A stretch of 39,879 nt of DNA from an uncultured Marixanthomonas sp. (GCA_913057965.1 CAJXPE010000002.1:1-39879); one strand, 5' to 3'. Numbered from the stretch's first letter, positions 26,778 through 36,276 are shown. Program-made: numbers and translations. The notes: a model not told the origin generated them from the sequence alone.

Positions 26778-29336
26778 TTGAAAGGCATATATAAAACTAC
26801 TCTCTTTTTGTTGGCTGTTGTTCTTTTAGCAGCTTGTTCACGAAAAAAAAATACCTTTTTAAGCCGTAATTTCCATGCGGTAACAGCAGAATACAATACG
26901 TTGTACAATGGAAATTTAGCGTTTGAAGACGGAAAAGAGCAATTGGCGGCTAGCTATCGTGATAACTTTTGGGAAATTCTTCCCGTGGAGCGCATCGATC
27001 TAGATGAAAATGCCACGTTACCAGGAGAATCTAAAAACCCTAACTTTAACCGAGCCGAAGAAAAAGCAGCAAAAGCCATTCAAAAGCATTCGGTGTATGT
27101 AAATAATAAAGAACACAATCCACAAGTTGACGAAGCCTATATGTTATTGGGTAAAGCGCGTTATTATGACGGACGTTTCATTCCTTCGTTAGATGCTTTT
27201 AACTTTATTCTAGATCGATACCCTACAAGTAACAACATCACCAATGCGAACGTATGGAAGGCAAAAGCCAACATTCGGTTAAACAACGAAGAAGTAGCGT
27301 TAGAAAACCTGCAAGAACTTTTAGAAGATGTAGAGCGTGAAAAAATTGAAATGGATGAAGAAGAATTGTCTGACGTAGCTGCGATTATGGCCGAAGCGTA
27401 TGTTAATATGGATTCCATTCCTGAAGCATTACCTTTTATGAAAATAGCTTCGGAAAACGTAAAAGACAACGAACTTAAAGGTCGTTATAATTACATTAAA
27501 GGGCAGTTGTACAATCGGGTAGGCGAACGCGACAGTGCCAATATGGCTTTCGATCAAGTGATTGAGTTAAACCGAAAAGCACCACGGGTGTATATGATTA
27601 ATGCATATATCGCCAAAGCGAGGAATTTTGATTACGATAACGAAGATAAAACAGCATTTTTAGAGCTATTAAATGAATTGGCGGAAGATCGAGAAAATCG
27701 TCCATATTTGGATAAAATTTACAACCAGATTGGTGAGTACTATTACAATTTAGATAGTATAAACACGGCCGTTAAATTTTACAATAAATCTATTCAAGAG
27801 CAATCACAAGATAGAACGTTGCAATCTAAAAATTATGAAACGCTGGCCATCATAAATTTTGATGCTACCGAATACAAAAATGCCGGAGCGTATTATGACA
27901 GTACATTGACAAATTTAGAGGTAAACACAAAAAAGCATCGACGTATTAAGAAGAAACGTGAAAACCTGGACGATGTCATAAAATACGAAGATATTGCTAT
28001 TAAAAACGATAGTATTTTACGTTTTGTAAATATGAGCGAAGCCGAGCAATTAGCTTATTTTACTAATTACACCACAAAGCTGAAAGAAAAAGCCGTTGCC
28101 GATTCCATCGCGAGGGTAAAAGAGCAACAAAGTATTGCCAACAATGAATTTTACCAGAAAAATACAAATTCTGGGGGTCCAGCGGCGAGTGGAGGCACGT
28201 TCTATTTTTACAACCCAACCACTGTAGCCTATGGAAAACAAGAGTTTAGTAAAGTTTGGGGAGACCGTAAATTAGAAGATAACTGGAGGCGTTCAGACAA
28301 GCAAACTTCGTTGATTGAGGAAGAAGATGCTTTTGCGGAAGAAGAAATTTCAGATAATGAGCGTTTTGATCCGCAAACCTACATTGCAAAAATCCCAACC
28401 GATCAAAAAGTGATCGACAGTTTAACTGGCGACCGGAATTTTGCCTATTATCAATTAGGACTGATTTACAAAGAAAAATTCAAAGAATACGACCTTGCAA
28501 CAAACCGACTTGAAAAAGTGTTGACTTTCAACCCAGAAGAGCGGTTAATCCTTCCGTCTAAATACAATTTGTATAAAATATATGACTTGAATGAAAATGA
28601 GGCACTGGCAAATCAGTATAAAAATGATATTATAACCAATCATCCAGATTCGCGGTACGCTGAAATATTACGCAATCCAAACACTGCTTTAGCAACCGAC
28701 GAGTCGAGCCCAGAATTTAAATACAAACAACTGTACAAAGATTTTGAAGCGTCTAAATATCAACATGTTATTGAGCAAAGCGATGCGTATATTTCACAAT
28801 ATACCGGAACAGACATCGTTCCAAAGTTTGAACTTTTAAAGGCTACAGCAATTGCACGTCAACAAGGATTTGAAGCCTATAAAAAAGCATTGAATTTTAT
28901 AGCGTTGAATTATCCAAATTCCGAAGAAGGACAGCAAGCTGAATTTATTTATGGCAAGACACTACGCACTATTGAGTCTAGTGACTTTGTTCCCGACGAA
29001 GAAGCCAAAAGCTGGAAAGTAGTTTATAAATTTGACAGCACCGACGAAGAAGCCGCACAGGCCTTAAAAGAAAAATTATTAGAAGCAATTGATGCATATC
29101 GATATACAAATATTAGTGCATCACTGGATTATTATTCCCCACAAACCAAATTGGTTGTAATCCATGGTTTAAATACCAAAACAGGCGGACGCAATTTTGC
29201 ACAAGCTTTAAAAGAAAACAAAGACTTTAAAATAAAGAAACCTTCTTTTGAAATTTCAACGCCTAATTATAAAATTATTCAGATTCATAAAAATTTAGAT
29301 GATTATCTAAATATTGAAAATGAACCTGTAAACTAA
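26778..29336 (+). CDS. PorW/SprE-like TPR lipoprotein (type IX secretion/gliding-associated)
   Basis: Lipobox LLAACSRKKNTFLSRNFHAVTAEYNTLYNGNLAFEDG, TPR-rich, 852 aa, upstream of bactofilin and atp genes; TTG start. Confidence 0.82.
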   Translation: MKGIYKTTLFLLAVVLLAACSRKKNTFLSRNFHAVTAEYNTLYNGNLAFEDGKEQLAASYRDNFWEILPVERIDLDENATLPGESKNPNFNRAEEKAAKAIQKHSVYVNNKEHNPQVDEAYMLLGKARYYDGRFIPSLDAFNFILDRYPTSNNITNANVWKAKANIRLNNEEVALENLQELLEDVEREKIEMDEEELSDVAAIMAEAYVNMDSIPEALPFMKIASENVKDNELKGRYNYIKGQLYNRVGERDSANMAFDQVIELNRKAPRVYMINAYIAKARNFDYDNEDKTAFLELLNELAEDRENRPYLDKIYNQIGEYYYNLDSINTAVKFYNKSIQEQSQDRTLQSKNYETLAIINFDATEYKNAGAYYDSTLTNLEVNTKKHRRIKKKRENLDDVIKYEDIAIKNDSILRFVNMSEAEQLAYFTNYTTKLKEKAVADSIARVKEQQSIANNEFYQKNTNSGGPAASGGTFYFYNPTTVAYGKQEFSKVWGDRKLEDNWRRSDKQTSLIEEEDAFAEEEISDNERFDPQTYIAKIPTDQKVIDSLTGDRNFAYYQLGLIYKEKFKEYDLATNRLEKVLTFNPEERLILPSKYNLYKIYDLNENEALANQYKNDIITNHPDSRYAEILRNPNTALATDESSPEFKYKQLYKDFEASKYQHVIEQSDAYISQYTGTDIVPKFELLKATAIARQQGFEAYKKALNFIALNYPNSEEGQQAEFIYGKTLRTIESSDFVPDEEAKSWKVVYKFDSTDEEAAQALKEKLLEAIDAYRYTNISASLDYYSPQTKLVVIHGLNTKTGGRNFAQALKENKDFKIKKPSFEISTPNYKIIQIHKNLDDYLNIENEPVN

Positions 29337-29364
29337 CAAAGACAAACCTTTAAATCTTAAACGT

Positions 29365-29835
29365 ATGTTTTCAGAAAAAAAAGAAAGAACCGGACAAGAA
29401 CCTAGTAGCGGACAAAATCGAATTAATGAAGGTACAACACTAGAAGGTGATGTGGTTTCAAAAGGATTTTTTAGAATAGACGGAACTGTAAAAGGAAATA
29501 TAAAAACCCCTTCAAAAGTTGTATTGGGTAAAACCGGCTACATTAACGGCACGCTTACATGTGAAAATGCAGATATTGAAGGCAAATTTGAAGGAAATCT
29601 AGACGTTTCTGGAACATTATCCTTAAAATCTACGGCTAATATTGAAGGCGAAGTAGTTGCTGGAAAATTAGCTGTAGAGCCTGGAGCTACTTTTAATGCT
29701 TCGTGTGTTATGAAAGGCACTCAAAAAGAAGCAAAACCCAAAAGCGAAACAAAGCTTAAAGAAGCTGAAGCAACTAAGGCGAGCCCCTATGATAGGCAAC
29801 AGCGCGCTAAAAAATCAACTGAACCTCTTAAATAA
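29365..29835 (+). CDS. Bactofilin (polymer-forming cytoskeletal protein)
   Basis: EGTTLEGDVVSKGFFRIDGTVKGNIKTPSKVVLGKTGYINGTLTCENADIEGKFEGNL beta-helix repeats. Confidence 0.93.
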   Translation: MFSEKKERTGQEPSSGQNRINEGTTLEGDVVSKGFFRIDGTVKGNIKTPSKVVLGKTGYINGTLTCENADIEGKFEGNLDVSGTLSLKSTANIEGEVVAGKLAVEPGATFNASCVMKGTQKEAKPKSETKLKEAEATKASPYDRQQRAKKSTEPLK

Positions 29836-29837
29836 CG

Positions 29838-30056
29838 GTGGCTAACGATAAAAATAATAGTTTAAAACGATGGGCAGCACTTAGTGCTATAGCCATTGAA
29901 ATGGCTGTAGTGATCTATCTTTTCGTCCGTGGTGGCCAATGGTTAGACACCGAGTATAATGACGGCGGAAAGCTCTATGTAATTTTCGGAACACTTTTAG
30001 GTGTAGGCCTCTCTCTTTACTTGGTAATAAAACAAACCAACCGGTTGAATAAGTAA
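29838..30056 (+). CDS. AtpZ/AtpI family protein
   Basis: Two TM helices, GGQWLDTEY motif, position upstream of atpB; GTG start. Confidence 0.85.
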   Translation: MANDKNNSLKRWAALSAIAIEMAVVIYLFVRGGQWLDTEYNDGGKLYVIFGTLLGVGLSLYLVIKQTNRLNK

Positions 30057-30058
30057 AA

Positions 30059-30445
30059 ATGGCCAAAAGTTTTAAATTTTTAGCTGTTCTGGGAGGTGTA
30101 TTGATAGTAATATTCATAATACATTTAACCTCATTATATTATTTAAATTTTCCTCTTTTTAAAAATCAAATTGTACTTTCTTACCTAGTTAATTTTATCC
30201 TCGCTGGGATTATTTTGTTGGTAATTCAGCGTTCGCTAAATAAAAAATCTTCTCAAGCGGGATTTATTTTTATGGCTGGTAGTGGGTTAAAATTTCTTTT
30301 TTTCTTTCTTATTTTCTACCCGGCATATAGAGCTGACGGTAGCATGCAGACCATTGAATTTGTTACTTTTTTCATTCCGTACGCCGTCTGTCTTACCTTA
30401 GAAGTTGTGTATCTTTCCAAAAGGCTTAATAATCAAGTATATTGA
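30059..30445 (+). CDS. Small membrane protein (four predicted TM) in the atp locus, AtpI-like position
   Basis: Hydrophobic 128-aa ORF 2 nt after the AtpZ/AtpI-like gene. Confidence 0.6.
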   Translation: MAKSFKFLAVLGGVLIVIFIIHLTSLYYLNFPLFKNQIVLSYLVNFILAGIILLVIQRSLNKKSSQAGFIFMAGSGLKFLFFFLIFYPAYRADGSMQTIEFVTFFIPYAVCLTLEVVYLSKRLNNQVY

Positions 30446-30501
30446 CCTTTTTAGTAATAAAAAAAAGACGCAAAATTGTTTTTACAATAAAATATATAAC
30501 T

Positions 30502-30509
30502 GTATTTTT
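30502..30509 (+). promoter_or_regulatory. Candidate -7 element (TATTTTTG) for atpB
   Basis: Perfect TAnnTTTG 35 nt upstream of ATG 30545; a TTG lies at 30475-30477 (24-nt spacing, slightly long). Confidence 0.5.
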
Positions 30510-30544
30510 GCACCGATTTTTAAGGACATCACTATTTGTGTACT

Positions 30545-31636
30545 ATGCAAAAGCCATTTATAGCTAAGATTTTATTTTTAATAGTTATTTTATCAGGAGT
30601 AACTACAGCCTATGCTCAAGAGGTTGAAAAAAACCCTCAAACACATGAGCTAACTGAACAAGAAGACAGTGAGAAAAAATCTAAGATACAGGAGTATATT
30701 AATCATCACCTGTTAGACTCTTATGATTTTACATTTTTCTCAGACGAAGAAGCAGGAAAGCATTATGGTTTCCCGTTGCCCGTGATTATTTTCGATGACG
30801 GTTTAAAAGTATTTTCTTCTTCAAAATTTCACCACGGTGAAACAGTAGCTGAGGTAGATGGTAATCACTACAAATTATACCATTCAAAAATATACAAAAC
30901 TAACGCTGCCGGCGATATAAACTACGATGAGGAAGGTCACGCTACAAACGACAAACCGTTAGATTTTTCTATCACCAAAAACGTAGTAACTATGGTGTTG
31001 GTGTCAATTCTTATGTTTTTCTTATTCCGTGCGCTTGCAACATCGTATAAGAAAAATAAAAGCATTCCAAAAGGAGTAGGTCGTTTCCTTGAGCCTCTTG
31101 TACTATTTGTTAGAGACGAAATAGCAATACCTAATATAGGGGAAAATAAGTATAAAAAATATATGAGTTTCTTATTGACCATATTCTTCTTTATATGGTT
31201 TTTAAACTTGCTAGGGATGACTCCACTAGGTGTAAATGTTACTGGTAACATTGCAGTAACCTTTGGGTTGGCTTTAATTACATTTTTAATTACCACATTT
31301 ACGGCTAATAAAAATTACTGGGCGCACATTTTTTGGATGCCTGGAGTGCCTAAATTAATGCGAATTGTATTGGCACCAATCGAACTACTTGGAATGTTTA
31401 TTAAGCCATTCTCATTAATGATTCGATTGTATGCAAACATGACAGCCGGTCACGTTGTATTAATGAGTATCATCGCGTTAATGTTTATATTTAAAAACTG
31501 GTTAGGAAGTTCACTTTCTTTCGGGTTAGCATTTGGATTGGCAATATTAGAGTTGTTAGTAGCAGCTTTACAGGCTTATATATTTACTATGTTATCGGCG
31601 TTATACTTCGGTATGGCAAATGAGGAATCACATTAA
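30545..31636 (+). CDS. atpB: F-type ATP synthase subunit a
   Basis: IKPFSLMIRLYANMTAGHVVLMSIIAL with essential Arg; start set to ATG 30545. Confidence 0.95.
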   Translation: MQKPFIAKILFLIVILSGVTTAYAQEVEKNPQTHELTEQEDSEKKSKIQEYINHHLLDSYDFTFFSDEEAGKHYGFPLPVIIFDDGLKVFSSSKFHHGETVAEVDGNHYKLYHSKIYKTNAAGDINYDEEGHATNDKPLDFSITKNVVTMVLVSILMFFLFRALATSYKKNKSIPKGVGRFLEPLVLFVRDEIAIPNIGENKYKKYMSFLLTIFFFIWFLNLLGMTPLGVNVTGNIAVTFGLALITFLITTFTANKNYWAHIFWMPGVPKLMRIVLAPIELLGMFIKPFSLMIRLYANMTAGHVVLMSIIALMFIFKNWLGSSLSFGLAFGLAILELLVAALQAYIFTMLSALYFGMANEESH

Positions 31637-31667
31637 TTTGAACGTTTAATTTTTAATTATATATATT

Positions 31668-31859
31668 ATGGAAATCCCAACAATTGTAGGAGCAGGTTTA
31701 ATTGTAATCGGAGCTGGTCTTGGTATCGGTAGAATCGGTGGTCAAGCTATGGAAGCGATTGCACGTCAGCCAGAAGCTTCTGGTAAAATTCAAACAGCAA
31801 TGCTTATTGCAGCGGCGCTTATTGAAGGTATTGGATTTGCTGCTTTATTTGCAGCATAA
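31668..31859 (+). CDS. atpE: F-type ATP synthase subunit c
   Basis: GAGLGIGRIGGQAMEAIARQPEASGKIQTAMLIAAALIEGIGFAALF. Confidence 0.97.
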   Translation: MEIPTIVGAGLIVIGAGLGIGRIGGQAMEAIARQPEASGKIQTAMLIAAALIEGIGFAALFAA

Positions 31860-31866
31860 ATTACAT

Positions 31867-31903
31867 ACACAGTGGCTATAACGGTTGGTTATAGCTACTG
31901 TGT
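31867..31903 (+). other. Intercistronic hairpin after atpE (16-bp stem, one G-U, 5-nt loop)
   Basis: ACACAGTGGCTATAAC-GGTTG-GTTATAGCTACTGTGT. Confidence 0.85.
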
Positions 31904-31941
31904 TATTAAAAATTAAAAATTATTTTTTGAAATTTTAGATA

Positions 31942-32442
31942 ATGGAAAAATTATTAGAACAATTTTCATTTGGACTGTTTTTTTGGCAAATACTAATCTT
32001 TGTAGCATTAGTGCTTTTACTTAGAAAGTTTGCTTGGAGACCTATATTAAACGCAGTTAATGATCGTGAAGAAGGTATAAAAGACGCATTAGATTCTGCT
32101 GAGAAAGCCAAATTAGAAATGGCAAACTTGAAGGCAGACAATGAAAAATTGCTTCAAGAAGCAAGAAATGAGCGTGATAGTATGATGAAAGAAGCACGGG
32201 AAATCAAAACAAAGATGATCGCTGATGCTAAGGAGGAAGCTCAAACAGAAGCAAATAAAATGATTACGCAAGCTCAAACTGCAATAGAAAGCGAAAAGAA
32301 AGCTGCGATGACTGAGTTAAAAAGTCATGTCGCTGAGCTTTCAGTACAAATCGCTGAAAAAGTAGTAAAGCAAGAATTATCTACAGATAAAAAGCAACTA
32401 GAATTGGTAGACACAATGTTAGCCGATGCTAAATTGAATTAG
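31942..32442 (+). CDS. atpF: F-type ATP synthase subunit b
   Basis: Single N-terminal TM followed by long coiled-coil; operon position. Confidence 0.95.
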   Translation: MEKLLEQFSFGLFFWQILIFVALVLLLRKFAWRPILNAVNDREEGIKDALDSAEKAKLEMANLKADNEKLLQEARNERDSMMKEAREIKTKMIADAKEEAQTEANKMITQAQTAIESEKKAAMTELKSHVAELSVQIAEKVVKQELSTDKKQLELVDTMLADAKLN

Positions 32443-32483
32443 TAGAAAAAATTAAACGAACCCGCTAATCTTAGGGCAAAACT

Positions 32484-33020
32484 ATGAGCAAAAGAGCAGC
32501 TATACGATATGCAAAAGCAGTTTTACAGAAAGCTGAAGAAGACAATACGCAAAACGTAATGTTTGGCGATATGCAATCTGTAAAAGCTACTATAGATGGT
32601 AGTAAAGAGCTTCGTAATATGTTACAAAGTCCAATTATTAAAGCTGAAGATAAAAAAGAAGCTTTGCTTAAAATTTTTAGTAATCAATCAGATCTTACTA
32701 AAAACCTAATACGTGTATTAGTAGTTAATCAACGGTTGGCCATATTAGGTGGCGTAGCGGAAAGTTATGTTAATCTTTATAACGAAGCACAAGGAGTTAA
32801 AGTAGCAGAAGTAACTACTGCAATTCCACTTACTTCAGAATTAAAAGATACGGTATTAGCTAAAGTTAAAGAATTAACCGGAAGTACTTCGGTTACGTTA
32901 AACAATATTATAGATACCACTATAATAGGAGGTTTCATTTTACGAGTAGGAGACCTTCAATACAATGCAAGTATTGCAAATAAATTAAATAGAATTAAAA
33001 GAGAGTTTACATTAAATTAA
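32484..33020 (+). CDS. atpH: F-type ATP synthase subunit delta
   Basis: RYAKAVLQKAEE, LTGSTSVTLNNIIDTTIIGGFILRVGDLQYNASIANKLNRIKREF. Confidence 0.95.
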   Translation: MSKRAAIRYAKAVLQKAEEDNTQNVMFGDMQSVKATIDGSKELRNMLQSPIIKAEDKKEALLKIFSNQSDLTKNLIRVLVVNQRLAILGGVAESYVNLYNEAQGVKVAEVTTAIPLTSELKDTVLAKVKELTGSTSVTLNNIIDTTIIGGFILRVGDLQYNASIANKLNRIKREFTLN

Positions 33021-33056
33021 GGATTGAAATAAAACTCAATCTAAAATCTAAATAAG

Positions 33057-34637
33057 ATGGCAGAAGTAAAACCAGCTGAAGTTTCAGCAATTTTAAAGGA
33101 ACAACTTTCAGGTTTTGAAGCATCAGCTTCACTTGACGAAGTAGGAACTGTTTTAACCGTAGGTGATGGTATTGCACGTGTATATGGGCTTGCTAACGCA
33201 GAATACGGTGAATTGGTAGAGTTTGAAGACGGTCTAGAAGGAATCGTTTTGAACCTTGAAGAAGATAATGTTGGTGTTGTATTATTAGGACCTTCAAAAG
33301 AAATAAGTGAAGGATCTACAGTAAAGCGTACACAACGTATTGCATCTATTAAAGTAGGTGAAGGTATTGTTGGTCGTGTAGTTAATACACTTGGTCAGCC
33401 AATCGACGGAAAAGGACCTATTGAAGGTGAAACTTACGAAATGCCACTAGAGCGTAAAGCTCCTGGTGTTATTTATCGTGAGCCGGTAACTGAGCCATTA
33501 CAAACAGGTATTAAATCTATTGATGCGATGATCCCGGTAGGTCGTGGACAGCGTGAATTGGTGATTGGTGACCGTCAAACAGGGAAATCTACTGTTACTA
33601 TTGATACCATCTTAAACCAAAAAGAATTTTATGATGCTGGTAATCCGGTTTACTGTATCTATGTTGCCATAGGACAAAAAGCCTCTACCGTTGCAAACAT
33701 TGCACAAGTTTTAGAAGATGCTGGTGCAATGGCATATACAACAATTGTTGCAGCAAACGCATCAGATCCTGCACCTATGCAGGTGTATGCTCCTTTCGCA
33801 GGTGCTGCGATTGGTGAGTACTTCCGTGATACGGGCCGTCCTGCTTTAATTGTTTTTGATGATTTATCAAAACAAGCAGTTGCATACCGTGAGGTATCGT
33901 TATTACTTCGTCGTCCACCAGGACGTGAAGCATACCCTGGGGATGTTTTCTTCTTGCACTCAAGATTATTGGAGCGTGCGTCAAAAGTAATTAATGACGA
34001 TAAAATTGCTTCTGAAATGAACGACCTTCCCGATGTATTGAAACCAATGGTAAAAGGTGGTGGATCATTAACTGCATTGCCAATTATTGAAACACAAGCG
34101 GGTGACGTTTCTGCATATATTCCAACCAACGTAATTTCGATTACCGATGGTCAGATTTTCTTAGATGGTGATTTATTTAACTCGGGTGTTCGTCCTGCAA
34201 TTAACGTAGGTATTTCGGTATCGCGTGTGGGTGGTAATGCTCAGATTAAATCAATGAAAAAAGTATCAGGTACTTTAAAACTGGATCAAGCGGCTTTCCG
34301 TGAATTGGAAGCATTTGCTAAGTTTGGTTCTGACCTTGATACCGCTACTAAGAATGTAATTGAAAAAGGAAAACGTAATGTTGAGATCTTAAAACAAGCG
34401 GAAAATACACCGTTTACAGTGGAAGATCAAATTGCAATTATCTATGCAGGTTCTAAAAACTTGTTACGTGATGTTCCTGTAGAAAAAGTAAAAGAATTTG
34501 AAAGAGACTATCTTGAATTGCTTAATGCAAAGCATAGAGATGCGCTAGACACGTTAAAATCTGGTAAGTTAACTGATGAAGTGACTGATACCTTAACGGC
34601 TGTAGCAAAAGATCTTTCAGCAAAGTATAAAAAGTAG
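33057..34637 (+). CDS. atpA: F-type ATP synthase subunit alpha
   Basis: GDRQTGKS Walker [61 protein letters not shown]. Confidence 0.98.
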   Translation: MAEVKPAEVSAILKEQLSGFEASASLDEVGTVLTVGDGIARVYGLANAEYGELVEFEDGLEGIVLNLEEDNVGVVLLGPSKEISEGSTVKRTQRIASIKVGEGIVGRVVNTLGQPIDGKGPIEGETYEMPLERKAPGVIYREPVTEPLQTGIKSIDAMIPVGRGQRELVIGDRQTGKSTVTIDTILNQKEFYDAGNPVYCIYVAIGQKASTVANIAQVLEDAGAMAYTTIVAANASDPAPMQVYAPFAGAAIGEYFRDTGRPALIVFDDLSKQAVAYREVSLLLRRPPGREAYPGDVFFLHSRLLERASKVINDDKIASEMNDLPDVLKPMVKGGGSLTALPIIETQAGDVSAYIPTNVISITDGQIFLDGDLFNSGVRPAINVGISVSRVGGNAQIKSMKKVSGTLKLDQAAFRELEAFAKFGSDLDTATKNVIEKGKRNVEILKQAENTPFTVEDQIAIIYAGSKNLLRDVPVEKVKEFERDYLELLNAKHRDALDTLKSGKLTDEVTDTLTAVAKDLSAKYKK

Positions 34638-34646
34638 TTAGATTTT

Positions 34647-34687
34647 AGTATTGCGCATTGAGATTAGATTTCTCAGTGCTCAATACT
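34647..34687 (+). other. Intercistronic hairpin after atpA (17-nt arms: 15 Watson-Crick, one G-U, one mismatch; 7-nt loop)
   Basis: AGTATTGCGCATTGAGA-TTAGATT-TCTCAGTGCTCAATACT. Confidence 0.8.
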
Positions 34688-34709
34688 CAATAGTTAATTC
34701 TATAAAAGA

Positions 34710-35582
34710 ATGGCAAATCTTAAGGAAATACGAAGTAGAATCACCTCTGTTGGGTCAACCATGCAGATTACGAGTGCCATGAAAATGGTATCGGCTGCAA
34801 AGTTGAAAAAAGCACAGGATGCCATCACAGCGATGCGTCCATATGCCGATAAACTAACCGAGTTGCTTCAAAATTTAAGTGCAACACTGGATGCTGATAG
34901 TGGAAGCAAATTTTCAGATCAGCGCGAAGTAAATAAAGTGTTAGTGGTAACTATTACTTCTAACCGTGGTTTGGCCGGTGCGTTTAATAGTAACATTATT
35001 AAAGGGTCAAAACGTATCGCTTCAGAAAACTATGCTGGAAAACAAGTAGATTACGTAACCATTGGTAAAAAAGGAAACGATATTTTAAAGAAGACTGAAA
35101 CGGTTATTAGTAATAACAATGAAATTTTTGATGATCTAACGTTTGATAATGTTTCAGAAATAGCTGAAATGTTAATGCAGAAATTTGCCGATGGAGACTA
35201 TGATAAAATCATATTAGTTTACAACAAGTTTAAAAATGCAGCGACCCAATTAGTGATGAATGAGCAATTTTTGCCTATTCTTCCACCTGAATTGGATGAA
35301 ACTGAAGTTCAAAAAGCAACACCAAACTATATTTTTGAGCCAAATAAAGAGGATATTGTTGAAGAATTGATTCCGAAGAGTTTAAAAACACAATTGTTTA
35401 AAGCCATTCGCGATAGTGTAGCTAGTGAACATGGTGCCCGTATGACAGCGATGCACAAAGCAACAGACAATGCGAAAGACCTTCGTGATGATCTTAAGTT
35501 ACAATACAACAAAGCGCGACAAGCTTCTATTACCAACGAAATTTTAGAGATTGTTGGTGGTGCCGAAGCTTTAGCAGGATAA
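34710..35582 (+). CDS. atpG: F-type ATP synthase subunit gamma
   Basis: MANLKEIRSRITSVGSTMQITSAMKMVSAAKLKKAQ; C-terminal MTAMHKATDNAKDLRDDLKLQYNKARQASITNEILEIVGGAEAL. Confidence 0.97.
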   Translation: MANLKEIRSRITSVGSTMQITSAMKMVSAAKLKKAQDAITAMRPYADKLTELLQNLSATLDADSGSKFSDQREVNKVLVVTITSNRGLAGAFNSNIIKGSKRIASENYAGKQVDYVTIGKKGNDILKKTETVISNNNEIFDDLTFDNVSEIAEMLMQKFADGDYDKIILVYNKFKNAATQLVMNEQFLPILPPELDETEVQKATPNYIFEPNKEDIVEELIPKSLKTQLFKAIRDSVASEHGARMTAMHKATDNAKDLRDDLKLQYNKARQASITNEILEIVGGAEALAG

Positions 35583-35607
35583 AATATAATACCTACTTAG
35601 TGCAGAA

Positions 35608-35639
35608 AAGTCTTCCGTTTATTTCGGAAGGCTTTTTTT
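35608..35639 (+). terminator. Rho-independent-like terminator after atpG
   Basis: AGTCTTCCG-tttattt-CGGAAGGCT followed by TTTTTT. Confidence 0.85.
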
Positions 35640-35675
35640 GTTAGGGTCATTTCCTAGTATTGGAATACTATTTGA

Positions 35676-35683
35676 TAGTTTTG
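35676..35683 (+). promoter_or_regulatory. Candidate -7 element (TAGTTTTG) for the outer-membrane beta-barrel gene
   Basis: Perfect TAnnTTTG just after the atpG terminator and 23 nt before ATG 35707. Confidence 0.45.
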
Positions 35684-35706
35684 AGAGAACAACTAAGCCA
35701 AAATAT

Positions 35707-36246
35707 ATGAAATCTCAAAAACTATTTTTTAGCATTCTATTTTTAATTACTTTCAGTTCAGCCTATTCTCAGTATGAAAAAGGGGATATATTGCTTTCTT
35801 TACAAGGAGCTCCATTTATTACGCAAAATGGCCCTGACGATTTAGGGTTGATGGGATTGGCTACGGCCGAGTTCTTTATCATTCCAAAGCTTTCTGCAGG
35901 AGTTAGCTTCTTTACAACTAACAATACAGCCTTAGAAAACAAAAGTGGGACAACGATACATTCTTACGGGGTAATTCCTTCGCTGCAATACTATGCTTTT
36001 AATAAAAATAAGTTTAATGTGTTTGCACAAATAGGTTATGGCTATGGTTTTGAAGATTTAACTCGTGGCTATATCGAAAACAGCGCGTTGACGGTTTTTA
36101 ATGTTGGTGTTGGAGGCAACTATGTTTTTTCTGAAAACTGGATGATAAAACTCACCATTCCGTATTTTAAAGCCCAAAATGTAACCGTAGATGCTACAGC
36201 AGCAGACGGAGCAACAGCGTTTATAGGGATAGGGTATAAACTATAA
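35707..36246 (+). CDS. Outer-membrane beta-barrel-like protein
   Basis: Signal peptide MKSQKLFFSILFLITFSSAYSQ, alternating beta pattern, ends in FIGIGYKL. Confidence 0.7.
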   Translation: MKSQKLFFSILFLITFSSAYSQYEKGDILLSLQGAPFITQNGPDDLGLMGLATAEFFIIPKLSAGVSFFTTNNTALENKSGTTIHSYGVIPSLQYYAFNKNKFNVFAQIGYGYGFEDLTRGYIENSALTVFNVGVGGNYVFSENWMIKLTIPYFKAQNVTVDATAADGATAFIGIGYKL

Positions 36247-36276
36247 TTTTCCTATCTTCACATTAAAAATATCCAG

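Noticed and set aside
31668-31859. Possible Na+-specific c-ring
   Set aside because: Helix 2 has ALIEGIGF, without the Glu-Ser arrangement and helix-1 Gln position I associate with Na+ binding; most likely H+-type.
33022-33041. Small GATTGA/TCAATC hairpin between atpH and atpA
   Set aside because: Only 6 bp and AU-rich; not distinguishable from chance, unlike the atpE and atpA hairpins.
33659-34129. 156-aa antisense ORF inside atpA (and other minus-strand ORFs such as 33775-33984, 30937-31296, 27164-27469, 12509-12817, 13049-13357)
   Set aside because: Shadow ORFs opposite strongly conserved genes; compositionally unlike proteins and no start context or independent support.
35638-35706. Upstream TTG start of the beta-barrel ORF
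   Set aside because: Would initiate within the atpG terminator and encode a non-signal-like extension; ATG 35707 begins a good signal peptide.
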